Origin: Marinomonas sp. THO17
GTDB taxonomy: Bacteria; Pseudomonadota; Gammaproteobacteria; Pseudomonadales; Marinomonadaceae
DNA: 64,000 bases
Assembly: GCF_040436405.1 (NCBI RefSeq)
Contig: NZ_AP031575.1
Span: 686,501-750,500 of the forward strand
Reading direction: 5' to 3'
The notes beneath the pieces were generated by a model. It was not told the DNA's origin. It did not search any database and saw nothing but the letters and a program-made list of their open reading frames with translations. This document shows positions 9,981-18,269 of the stretch, one piece after another (positions within the stretch are counted from its first letter, which is position 1; each line of letters begins with the position of its first letter). Made by a program: the position numbers and the translations under genes.

Positions 9981-11454
9981 GCTTTTCACGTACTTTTCTA
10001 TCATATGATTGTTCAAATATTTCCCAGAAAAGTTTTTCAAAACCTTGTTGCCTATTCGAGGTCAACTCTTTGTAGTAGCGTTCATACATTTGCCAAGCCC
10101 ACGCACCATTGCCCTCATTTGCAGGCGTGTTCATTCGTGCATAACGCTTAAACCTTTTGATCATTACCTCAGGAGAAAGTGACTGCAATATTTGATTCAA
10201 CGCCGAGTTAATGGCGTGTTGCACTGCCACGTTATGGATTTGAATCATGTTCATGCTTTCTTCTACTGAAGACGCTGGAGAAAGGTGGATATGATTGCCT
10301 TTGTCATCAAACATGACTTTGACGGTTTCTTCGTAACTCAAACCTAGATTAAGCGGGTTATCTTCTATTGGTTGCAGACTTCGGTGAATCACACCATAAC
10401 GGGTATCTTTGACTTGTGAGTGCAAAGCCAACAAACCTTTAATGCAAGATCTGAGCGTCATCGCTACCTCAGCAGAAAGTTCCTGCATTTCAGCTATTTT
10501 TAGATGCTTACCAACATCCACACCTAAACCATCGGCAATGGGGCCACTCAAGACATGATTATTAGTTTCAACACTGACATCTTGTATTTCTTGCGCCAAT
10601 AATTCGTCATCATTAAGATAATCATTGTCCGCACTGCTCTCTTCGTCTGAATTCATAATAATTTCATTGTCGAGATAATCTAATATATTGCTATCGCCCA
10701 TTTTTTCCACATCCTTATTTATTAAACTCTTCGTTGTTTTTTCTAATACGCTTAACGCTTGACCAGGGTTGGGTTTACTAAATCGTATCGCCGAGGAAAT
10801 GTCGTCTTCACTGTCTGCTTGCATGGTAAACTCAAGTTTTGTCATGCCTTGACTTTGATGAATTAACTCAAGGACCTCATTTTCTTCCAGTTCAGGTTCC
10901 TCTTCTTCATCTTCCAACAAGCTATCTTCTTGCTGAACATCTATGACCTCTTGATCCAAAGCAAACAAAGGGTCAAGAGAAATGTCCTCTTGCTTATCTT
11001 CTTTAGGTAAGTCGAGTTCACTCATATCGAAGTCATCGTCATCGTCCATGCCTTCTAACAAAACAGAATCAATACTGGGGAACAGTTTATCCAGTGAATG
11101 ATCGGTTTCTTTTAAATCGGCATCACGATCGACAAATACCCTAATTTCATAATCCCCTATTTGGATCATGTCACCATCGGATAAACGAGCAAGCTTGTCG
11201 TAACCCAAGGGCATTTCTGAATAATTAACATAGGTTTTGCCACTTATGTCCTTTATACAAAACGCCCCATCTTTATATAAAATTTCCGCATGAACAGGTG
11301 ATATGGTTTTATCTTTATCAATCAAATGCCAATCTAAATTGCTATTCGAACCAATCATGCCTCCCTTTACATTAAAAGAAGATTTAGCAGACAAACCCAC
11401 TTCTAATGAGGCCACATTGACAACGATTAAATTAAGTTCCTTTTGTCTATTCAT
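9967..11454 (-). CDS. tagH: FHA-domain T6SS protein (TagH/VasC)
   Basis: A 495-residue protein with an N-terminal forkhead-associated phosphothreonine-binding domain (about 25-110, including GSNSNLDWHL and SPVHAEI). A long acidic linker rich in D and E (about 120-300) follows, and then a helical C-terminal domain typical of VasC/TagH. FHA proteins in T6SS loci can be targets of threonine-phosphorylation control. No PpkA or PppA kinase/phosphatase gene is visible in this window, so the regulatory use here is unknown. Located between tssG (3 nt upstream) and tssJ (overlapping). Confidence 0.9.
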   Translation of the reverse strand: MNRQKELNLIVVNVASLEVGLSAKSSFNVKGGMIGSNSNLDWHLIDKDKTISPVHAEILYKDGAFCIKDISGKTYVNYSEMPLGYDKLARLSDGDMIQIGDYEIRVFVDRDADLKETDHSLDKLFPSIDSVLLEGMDDDDDFDMSELDLPKEDKQEDISLDPLFALDQEVIDVQQEDSLLEDEEEEPELEENEVLELIHQSQGMTKLEFTMQADSEDDISSAIRFSKPNPGQALSVLEKTTKSLINKDVEKMGDSNILDYLDNEIIMNSDEESSADNDYLNDDELLAQEIQDVSVETNNHVLSGPIADGLGVDVGKHLKIAEMQELSAEVAMTLRSCIKGLLALHSQVKDTRYGVIHRSLQPIEDNPLNLGLSYEETVKVMFDDKGNHIHLSPASSVEESMNMIQIHNVAVQHAINSALNQILQSLSPEVMIKRFKRYARMNTPANEGNGAWAWQMYERYYKELTSNRQQGFEKLFWEIFEQSYDRKVREKHAEH

Positions 11455-11457
11455 AGA

Positions 11458-12468
11458 TTAATTTCTTACCTGAATTAACACTTTTCTATTCTCGTTCGAA
11501 CTGCCTAGAAACGATGTCCAACCGAGTGAGAAATCCTCACTGCCGAGTGATACATTAGGTGCTTGATCTTGGTTCAATACCAGTTCTAAGTCATACGCCA
11601 TTTGCTCTCTTAGAATAAATTCGATCAATTTACACAATGAGTAAAACTCCTTACCAGAAGGCAAGAAATCTAAAAAACGTTCTCTGCTCAGCCCTTTAAT
11701 TTGCAAGATAAACTTCCCTTTAACATCATTAACAAACTCACCTAAAACAATGTCATTTCCAACGGAACAATTGCTTCGACCCAACTGAAATTTTTGGTCT
11801 GTATTAATCTCTACCTTTCTCTTTACCCATTGTTTTATCGTCACTTCTTCTAAATCAAAACAATGCGCAACAATACCGGAAACCACCTGTGGAGAACGAC
11901 TTTTCCCCGCCAAGGTGCCTGCATAAGCCAGCATCTTGCACCAATTAATCGGTGTCTCCCCGCGCATATTCTCATCCGCTAATCCCACTAAGGAGAATAA
12001 CTGATTGGAAAACACGTCTTTTGCTTCTTCCTGAAAGCGAATGTAGTAACGATATTTTCGCCAAGATCGATACACTAAAGATATCAATCTATTATTAAAG
12101 AAATCCAAAAACTGTCTTTTGATTTCGGCTTCGTCACTCAGCAGCTGTTCTAAAATATAACTGGGCAAAGGCGACTGGGCGCCAGTAATACCAAAAAAAT
12201 TCGTTTGTAATTCCGTTTTACCATTCGCCAATGGTGTTAATTTTGAAACATCACTGGCGGAAAAGCCTAAACTGGGATTAGCGCTAAAGATTAATCGGCA
12301 ATCGCTTTCCCAATCCTTACCTTCAGGATCCACCTCAAGCTCTTTTAATAAAACTTCAACCAGTTGATAAAAATTATATTTTTTAAAACTCTTATTAAAT
12401 GCCACTTCATTAAAAATAGAGCGTTCTTCTATTATATCAGTGGCTGCATTCCGTCCTGGATTCCCCAC
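11458..12468 (-). CDS. tssG: TssG (VasB), T6SS baseplate wedge protein
   Basis: A 336-residue TssG-family protein of normal length with the usual N-terminal pattern (the FYQLVEVLLKEL segment near residue 35, where family members have FFQAVRLLE). It builds the baseplate wedge with TssF. The ATG at 12466-12468 lies inside the 3' end of tssF, giving a 37-nt overlap that suggests coupled translation. No anomalies seen. Confidence 0.92.
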   Translation of the reverse strand: MGNPGRNAATDIIEERSIFNEVAFNKSFKKYNFYQLVEVLLKELEVDPEGKDWESDCRLIFSANPSLGFSASDVSKLTPLANGKTELQTNFFGITGAQSPLPSYILEQLLSDEAEIKRQFLDFFNNRLISLVYRSWRKYRYYIRFQEEAKDVFSNQLFSLVGLADENMRGETPINWCKMLAYAGTLAGKSRSPQVVSGIVAHCFDLEEVTIKQWVKRKVEINTDQKFQLGRSNCSVGNDIVLGEFVNDVKGKFILQIKGLSRERFLDFLPSGKEFYSLCKLIEFILREQMAYDLELVLNQDQAPNVSLGSEDFSLGWTSFLGSSNENRKVLIQVRN

Positions 12469-14201
12469 GTATAAACCTCTCTATTATTAGAGTTAATCAC
12501 CACCAACTCATGAAATGAATTAATACTGGCATACAAAGAAAAAAAGCGACTTAATACTGTGCCAAATTGATACAAGCTGCCTTCCGAAGAAAAACAATCT
12601 GAATCCAATTCAATCACCGATTTTAAGCCGCGCACCGCCATACCATAAATAATGCGGTCCGTCGGTTCGGTCGTCACACTTAAAATGCCATTCATTCTTT
12701 GCTTCGAAACCTGCTCTGCCTGACGATTGACTAAGGCTTTAAAATCATAGGCTCTGATGATGGAACTAAGGGCATCCTTTGACAGCAAAGACAAATAATT
12801 AAGAGATAAGTTGGATATCAGAGTCCATAACAAACTGCCATCTAACACCGGCCTTAATGGTGGTGTTGGTATGGTAATGTTTTCAAAACTAGCAAAGGTC
12901 GGTGACGAATCGGTAGGCACCTTAATGTCCTTTAAACCAAGCTCATTCGGCAGTTGTCGATTGGTACAAGTGAGCTTGATAGAAACCGCTTCATCAAAAT
13001 TATAAGCGCTTGATTCATCGCCTCTGACAAAGGAAATGTAACGATCAAAACCGTCTTTTTTGAGACTTTCTCGTACTCTGGCTCGATAATAAAGGGCTTC
13101 ACGATTTCTGACACGCTCCACTTCATGCTGAAAGCTTTCAAACTCTGAATAGACCCTTTTCCCGCCCTTTACTTGAGTGTCATTATTCTTACTGTGTCGC
13201 CAGCCTGCGACTTCGTTAATACTAAACACTTCATAATGATCTTTCGCCGTGCCGGAAGGTATGATTTTATATTCCGTTTTCAACCCTGTTAGGTCGATAG
13301 GATCCGCGTCATGATCAAATAAATTAATGATGGGAGTGCAATATAATTGAAATAACTCTTTTGAAATTCGAACGCTGGTGTCTATGGTTTTATTAAAATT
13401 CAACTTGATCAAAAAACCACCAGAGGCGTCACTGGGCAAGGCCTGATTTAACCCTTTTATATCGATAAAGTTAAAGGCTTCGGAAAAAGTCAGATACTCC
13501 TGAATAATACGATAACCATCGTATACATTTTTCGGATACGGCAGCAGAGCTTCCTTTTTATCAAACCCCACCAGGGAAAGCGCATCCTTATTTAAACGAT
13601 ATTGCGTCCCATCATAATCAATATCTATGCTGTCTAAATAATGATTAATCCAGAGATACATGATTTCCGCACTTATTTTATCGCCACCTAGGTAAAACCT
13701 AAGACTGTCTAAATCGATATCATGTATGGTTAAGCCTTTGCCTATCTCGAAATTCAGTTCAATAGTACTAGCTTCTCGGGTGTGTTGCGCCGAAATGTCG
13801 ACACATTCAACTGGATACAGAGCCACGTCACGACAGGTCTGAAATTGACAAATCGTGCCATGCACCTTACGGCTGTTCAAACTGACACCCGCTTTTATGA
13901 TGTGTTTAACGCTCACACTCTCATTGGGGGCAAACTTGACAATACTGAGACTGGGCACAGGTCGCAAATAATTAGGCCACAACATATTGATCATAGAGTG
14001 TGTTAGCTCAGGAAGTTCATCTTCTATTTTTTCCCTGAGCTTTCCCGTTAGAAAGGCAAAGCCTTCTAATAGACGCTCTACATCTGGATCAATATTGCGA
14101 CCATTAAGAAAGCGCGATAACTGAGGGTGAATCTCAGTGAAGGCTTTTCCTTGTTCCCGAAGAAACTCTAACTCTTCTCTAAAATATTTTTCTTGAGACA
14201 C
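12432..14201 (-). CDS. tssF: TssF (VasA), T6SS baseplate wedge protein
   Basis: A 589-residue protein with the conserved TssF opening (YFREELEFLREQGKAF, then HPQLSRFL and DPDVERLLEGFAFL). It is full length. TssF forms a wedge with TssG and TssE and contacts the VgrG spike. It begins 2 nt after the tssE stop and overlaps tssG by 37 nt, in conserved T6SS order. Confidence 0.95.
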   Translation of the reverse strand: MSQEKYFREELEFLREQGKAFTEIHPQLSRFLNGRNIDPDVERLLEGFAFLTGKLREKIEDELPELTHSMINMLWPNYLRPVPSLSIVKFAPNESVSVKHIIKAGVSLNSRKVHGTICQFQTCRDVALYPVECVDISAQHTREASTIELNFEIGKGLTIHDIDLDSLRFYLGGDKISAEIMYLWINHYLDSIDIDYDGTQYRLNKDALSLVGFDKKEALLPYPKNVYDGYRIIQEYLTFSEAFNFIDIKGLNQALPSDASGGFLIKLNFNKTIDTSVRISKELFQLYCTPIINLFDHDADPIDLTGLKTEYKIIPSGTAKDHYEVFSINEVAGWRHSKNNDTQVKGGKRVYSEFESFQHEVERVRNREALYYRARVRESLKKDGFDRYISFVRGDESSAYNFDEAVSIKLTCTNRQLPNELGLKDIKVPTDSSPTFASFENITIPTPPLRPVLDGSLLWTLISNLSLNYLSLLSKDALSSIIRAYDFKALVNRQAEQVSKQRMNGILSVTTEPTDRIIYGMAVRGLKSVIELDSDCFSSEGSLYQFGTVLSRFFSLYASINSFHELVVINSNNREVYTWGIQDGMQPLI

Positions 14202-14203
14202 GC

Positions 14204-14629
14204 TTAATACACCCTATACTTGCGATCGCCGCCTAACAACAAGCTGATTTTTACTTTTTCATGAATGGCATTGGCATTGATATCAGCATGAATCTGGAAG
14301 CAAAGTTCCATTGGATTGTGTGTATTGACCACATTCTGTATCTGCACATTACACAATCTAGGTTCATACTTATCTAAGCAACTTTTTATCGCCAACTTTA
14401 CTCGCAAGGACAAATCCATGACTTCGAGCAAAGCATCATTAAAATCAATAAGACCAAGGTCAGGTGAGGACAACGCCTCACCTGATCTGGCATTGAGAAT
14501 GTTAGAAACATTTGATTTGATGGAATCCAATACGGCTAACGAATCCGGCCCTTGAGTGACGGAAATGGACTCCGCGTCACTCCCCAACCTATCCAAAAAG
14601 CCAACTCCAAATGTAAATTCTTCGTCCAT
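14204..14629 (-). CDS. tssE: TssE, gp25-like T6SS baseplate protein
   Basis: A 141-residue gp25/lysozyme-like fold protein. The conserved run SNVSNILNARSGEALSSPDLG and the C-terminal LLLGGDRKYRV match TssE. It initiates sheath assembly at the baseplate. It lies 23 nt downstream of tssC and 2 nt upstream of tssF. Normal length; nothing unusual. Confidence 0.93.
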   Translation of the reverse strand: MDEEFTFGVGFLDRLGSDAESISVTQGPDSLAVLDSIKSNVSNILNARSGEALSSPDLGLIDFNDALLEVMDLSLRVKLAIKSCLDKYEPRLCNVQIQNVVNTHNPMELCFQIHADINANAIHEKVKISLLLGGDRKYRVY

Positions 14630-14652
14630 AAAATAACATTCCCACCCATTAC

Positions 14653-16131
14653 TTACTGATCAAGACGACCAACAAGTGATAGTTCAAAGTTCGCTCCCAT
14701 GTATTTGAAGTGAGGACGAACCGCCAATGATACTTGATACCAACCTGGGTTACCCTCCACATCCGATACCTCAATTTTGGCACCACGCAATGGGCGTCGA
14801 CTGCGAACATCCGCCGGTGGGTTTTCTTGGTCAGCAACATACTGCTTAATCCAAGCATTCAACTCTCGTTCAAGATCCTGTCGTTCTTTCCATGCACCGA
14901 TTTGCTCACGTTGCAAAACTTTTACGTAATGCGCCAAGCGATTAATAATCATCATGTATGGCAATTGAGTACTTAAACGATAATTGGTTTCCGCTTCTTT
15001 ACCTTCTTTGGTATTAGGGAAAATTTTTGGCTTTTGCACCGAGTTTGCCGAGAAGAAAGCCGCATTATCACTGCCTTTTCGCATGGTAAGGGCAATAAAA
15101 CCTTCTTCCGCCAATTCAAACTCTTTTCTATCCGTGACCAAGACTTCGGTTGGAATTTTCGCTTGCAGCTCACCCATAGACTCAAAAACGTGCACCGGCA
15201 AATCTTCTACCGCGCCACCACTTTGAGGGCCAATGATGTTTGGGCACCAGCGGTATTTGGCAAAACTGTCGGTCAGTTTGGTGGCAAAAGCGTATGCTGT
15301 ATTACCCCATAAATAGTGATTATGAGATTCGCTGACGTTCTCTTCATAGTTAAAGGACTTAATCGGATTCTCGATTGGGTCATAAGGCACGCGCAATAAG
15401 AAACGAGGCGCTGTTAGACCAAGGTAACGAGCATCTTCCGACTCTCTCAATGAACGCCATTTGGTATATTTGGGTCCAGCAAAAATGGAGTTAAGGTCTT
15501 TAAGGTTCGACATTTCCTCAAACGAATCCACACCAAAAAACTCAGGCCCCACACTGGAAATAAAGGGCGCATGTGACATTGCCCCCAAAGACGCCATGTA
15601 TTGCAACAACTTCATATCCGGAGAAGAAGGCGTAAAGGCATAGTTACCAATAATGGCACCAGTTGGCTCACCACCAAATTGACCGTAGCCAGAAGAGTAA
15701 ACATGCTTATAAAGACCACTTTGGGTGGTTTCTGGTGCAAATTCAAAGTCTTCAAGCAGTTCGTCTTTAGTGACATGAATCAGATCAATTTTGTTGTTTT
15801 CGCGAAAATCGGTACGATCAACCAACAACTTCAGACCGCGCCATGCGGATTCCATCTGTTGAATAGACTCATCGTGTAAGATTTCATCCATCTGCGAACT
15901 AATCTTGCGATCCAGTTCAACCAGCATTTGATCAACAAGATTTTTATTCACTGGCTCATCGGTTTGATCTGTGCTCAAAAGATTGCTGATAAAGGCTGCA
16001 ACCCCTTTTTTGGCGACGTCGTAGCCTTCTTCGCTTGGGGCAATCTTAGTTTGAGCCATAATCTCATCTAATAAATTGCCGTCAATTTGTTCGCTGACAA
16101 CACCTTCCGTAGCTGTAGTATTTGTAGACAT
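14653..16131 (-). CDS. tssC: TssC (VipB), large sheath subunit
   Basis: The large subunit of the contractile sheath, 492 residues from the ATG at 16131 (MSTNTTATEG). The frame is open for 23 more codons upstream, but those would overlap tssB and give a non-family N-terminus. An AGAGAG stretch about 6 nt before 16131 supports that start. Family marks include ESAWRGLKLLVDRTDF, the central FAxxAxxxP-type region and the C-terminal LEREL...WI block. It follows tssB by 31 nt and is followed by tssE. Confidence 0.95.
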   Translation of the reverse strand: MSTNTTATEGVVSEQIDGNLLDEIMAQTKIAPSEEGYDVAKKGVAAFISNLLSTDQTDEPVNKNLVDQMLVELDRKISSQMDEILHDESIQQMESAWRGLKLLVDRTDFRENNKIDLIHVTKDELLEDFEFAPETTQSGLYKHVYSSGYGQFGGEPTGAIIGNYAFTPSSPDMKLLQYMASLGAMSHAPFISSVGPEFFGVDSFEEMSNLKDLNSIFAGPKYTKWRSLRESEDARYLGLTAPRFLLRVPYDPIENPIKSFNYEENVSESHNHYLWGNTAYAFATKLTDSFAKYRWCPNIIGPQSGGAVEDLPVHVFESMGELQAKIPTEVLVTDRKEFELAEEGFIALTMRKGSDNAAFFSANSVQKPKIFPNTKEGKEAETNYRLSTQLPYMMIINRLAHYVKVLQREQIGAWKERQDLERELNAWIKQYVADQENPPADVRSRRPLRGAKIEVSDVEGNPGWYQVSLAVRPHFKYMGANFELSLVGRLDQ

Positions 16132-16162
16132 GTTTACTCTCTGTAAGCAGGTTATTAAGTAA

Positions 16163-16681
16163 TTACTGAGATGGCTGATCTTGTTCAGCATCTTGTTCAT
16201 TTAAAATGTTTAACTCAGCAAGCAATTGCTCTCTACTTGAGTCAGATGCCAGCAGAGATTGAAGACTATTACGAAACGCAGCAACATTACCCAGAGGGCC
16301 TTTTAGTGCCACCAAAGCTTCTCTTAATTCAATGAGTTTCCTTAACTCAGGCACTTGCGAGGCAATTGAGTCTGGTGAAAAATCTGCAAGGCTGGAAAAG
16401 GTTAAATCAACAGCGATGTCTCCACCCTGCTCTTCATCCAACTTATTCGCAACAGACGTTTTCAGACTTAAATCACTCTCGCGCATAACGGCTTCAAAAT
16501 TGTCTTTATCAACCGAAATACTTTTACGTTCTTCAAGAGGGGTTTCTTCTGGATGACCTTTAAAGTCGCCAATCACCAAGGTTTTTAATGGCAATTCAAC
16601 TTCTGCTTGAGCATCACCCGTTGCTGGTACATACTTAATATTAATGCGCTCTTTAGGAGCGACACTTCCTTCTTTTGACAT
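16163..16681 (-). CDS. tssB: TssB (VipA), small sheath subunit
   Basis: The small sheath subunit, 172 residues, with the family opening APKERINIKYVPATGDAQ and the KTLVIGDFKG motif. It heterodimerises with TssC to form the sheath that ClpV later disassembles. GGAG lies 8 nt before the ATG. This is the first core gene in the minus-strand operon; an 80-bp gap separates it from the Sel1-like gene upstream. No convincing sigma-54 site was found in that gap, so the core operon may be read from here by a sigma-70-type promoter or from further upstream. Confidence 0.95.
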   Translation of the reverse strand: MSKEGSVAPKERINIKYVPATGDAQAEVELPLKTLVIGDFKGHPEETPLEERKSISVDKDNFEAVMRESDLSLKTSVANKLDEEQGGDIAVDLTFSSLADFSPDSIASQVPELRKLIELREALVALKGPLGNVAAFRNSLQSLLASDSSREQLLAELNILNEQDAEQDQPSQ

Positions 16682-16747
16682 TTCTAATCTCCATTTTATG
16701 TCTTTACAAAGATTTCAATAAAAACTGCCTTATTCAGCACTCTTATT

Positions 16748-16781
16748 ATTCTTTAACGCTCCTAATTAAGAGCGTAAGAAT
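16748..16781 (-). terminator. Inverted repeat at the end of the Sel1-like gene
   Basis: ACGCTC (16756-16761) pairs with GAGCGT (16770-16775), and flanking ATTCTT/AAGAAT extend the stem with a two-base bulge. The repeat overlaps the last codons of the Sel1-like gene. There is no good T-run after it on the minus strand, so it is at best a weak terminator or mRNA-processing hairpin separating this gene from tssB. Confidence 0.3.
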
Positions 16782-17841
16782 AACCATCATCAAACCAATA
16801 AAAATCTGCGGATACGGGTTTCTCTATACCGCTTTTTAAAGACTCGACCATTTCTTCCGACGTGGCTTTTTGCTCGTCGTCCAAACTGTTTTCTATCGTT
16901 TCCAATTCCGTCAACATAACCTGATACAAGGAATCAAAACGATCGATTCCAGCGTAGTCAAAATACAGGTCATAATAGGCTTTTGCTGCAACGAGATTTA
17001 ATCCTATGGCTTTGTAGGTTTCACTATTCCCGGAATAAACTCTGGCCACAGTGGCAATTGACGTCAGCTCGCCTTGTTTTGCAGCTTTTAACAACCATTC
17101 AAACGCTTGCTCGTATTTTTTAAATTTCTCCAATTCATCGACCAGTTTTTTTACAGCAGGCAAATAACCTGTATTAGCCGCATTTTGATAAAGTTCTAAT
17201 GCCCCATTCACCCTGGAAAAAGAAAAAATATAAAAGCCTTCACCATTTAAAACTCGGTCGGCCATAACCATTAAAGCGACCGGATCAGAGGCTTCAACCG
17301 CCTTTTCTAAATACTCAGCGGCCAGACGTTTATCCTGTTTTTGATACAAGAGAAAATAACCAAAATTCGCACTTGGAATGGCATCTTCTTCAAGCTTTTC
17401 TAACCTAGATTGGTATTGATTCAGCAAAGCCTCATACTGCTGAGCACTCAACTCATTGTGTTTAAATAAGGCATACCGCAAGGCACTCAAATCACCATTT
17501 TTTAAAGCTAAATCAATATATTGCTTAGCTTTTCCTGCAGTTCGAATGGTTTTTTGGTGACTTTTCAATTCAATGGCATAGAGGAATGAAGCGCGAGGCT
17601 CACCTTGATCAACGGCAAATTTTAAATACTCCCTTGCCAATCGATTTTTATATTGAGCACGCAGTAATCGCCCTTCCTCATAAGCTTTTAGGGGCTCAAG
17701 ATTTTCATTTAAAAAATGCTCAGAAGAATATACTTTGCTCGATAAAAAAAGCGCCGTAAAACAAATACATTTAAAATAAAAACAACAGCTTAATTGAATT
17801 ATTCGCAGCACAACTAAAGCCCAAATTAGAGGCGTTAACAA
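16762..17841 (-). CDS. Sel1-like (TPR-type) repeat protein
   Basis: A 359-residue protein with several degenerate Sel1-like helical repeats, for example AREYLKFAVDQGEPRASFLYA, AEYLEKAVEASDPVALMVMA and AFEWLLKAAKQGELTSIATVA. A hydrophobic N-terminal stretch (about residues 5-38) looks like a signal sequence, so it is probably exported. The start is uncertain: the frame opens with a TTG at 17841 and has no strong Shine-Dalgarno. Sel1-like proteins occur near T6SS loci as accessory or immunity-like proteins; the role here is unknown. It lies head-to-head with the ankyrin lipoprotein across a 428-bp gap. Confidence 0.7.
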   Translation of the reverse strand: MLTPLIWALVVLRIIQLSCCFYFKCICFTALFLSSKVYSSEHFLNENLEPLKAYEEGRLLRAQYKNRLAREYLKFAVDQGEPRASFLYAIELKSHQKTIRTAGKAKQYIDLALKNGDLSALRYALFKHNELSAQQYEALLNQYQSRLEKLEEDAIPSANFGYFLLYQKQDKRLAAEYLEKAVEASDPVALMVMADRVLNGEGFYIFSFSRVNGALELYQNAANTGYLPAVKKLVDELEKFKKYEQAFEWLLKAAKQGELTSIATVARVYSGNSETYKAIGLNLVAAKAYYDLYFDYAGIDRFDSLYQVMLTELETIENSLDDEQKATSEEMVESLKSGIEKPVSADFYWFDDGYSYALN

Positions 17842-18113
17842 CGCAAAATACAGCGTATTAATACATTATCAAAAAGCTATAACAGTAATACTAGGAGGAA
17901 AGAGATAAGCAGAATATTTAAGTTACATTTAAGTTAACAGAAGTATTCTTCAGCAAAAGGAGCTTGAAACTTTCCATGTTATAAACATTTTGATCCATAA
18001 AATCATAGTCTTATAACATCCATATCATCTCTGATTGATTGTGACATCAACCAGATCTAATCCTTAGATACGGCGCATCTTGACACAAGATTACGAAGAA
18101 AAAAACCCCAAAA

Positions 18114-18148
18114 GGCAATTTTTTGCCATTTTCGAGCAATTTTTTGCC
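18114..18148. promoter_or_regulatory. Phased direct repeat in the divergent T6SS intergenic region
   Basis: The 428-bp gap 17842-18269 lies between the leftward Sel1/T6SS operon and the rightward ankyrin gene. Within it GCAATTTTTTGCC occurs twice, at 18115-18127 and 18136-18148. The repeats are 21 bp apart, two helical turns, on the same face of DNA, as expected for a dimeric or cooperative regulator. Each copy is itself nearly palindromic (GGCAA/TTGCC). The spacing of GG and GC elements is one base off for a sigma-54 promoter in either direction. The rest of the gap shows nothing else clear. Confidence 0.4.
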
Positions 18149-18269
18149 CTAACCAAAAAGTCAGCATTATAAAACAGCTTAAAAATCATTAATTCAATCA
18201 TTCACTTTTTGTCTTCTTTACTTTATATTCGCTTCTCATTATCAAAGCTCTATATTCAGGAAGAAGTTA

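Noticed and set aside
16682-16761. Possible sigma-54 promoter upstream of tssB (AGGCAG...TTGA on the minus strand)
   Set aside because: The GG element fits but the -12 GC is missing; too weak to call.
18114-18148. The GCAATTTTTTGCC repeats as sigma-54 promoters
   Set aside because: GG-GC spacing is one base short in both directions.
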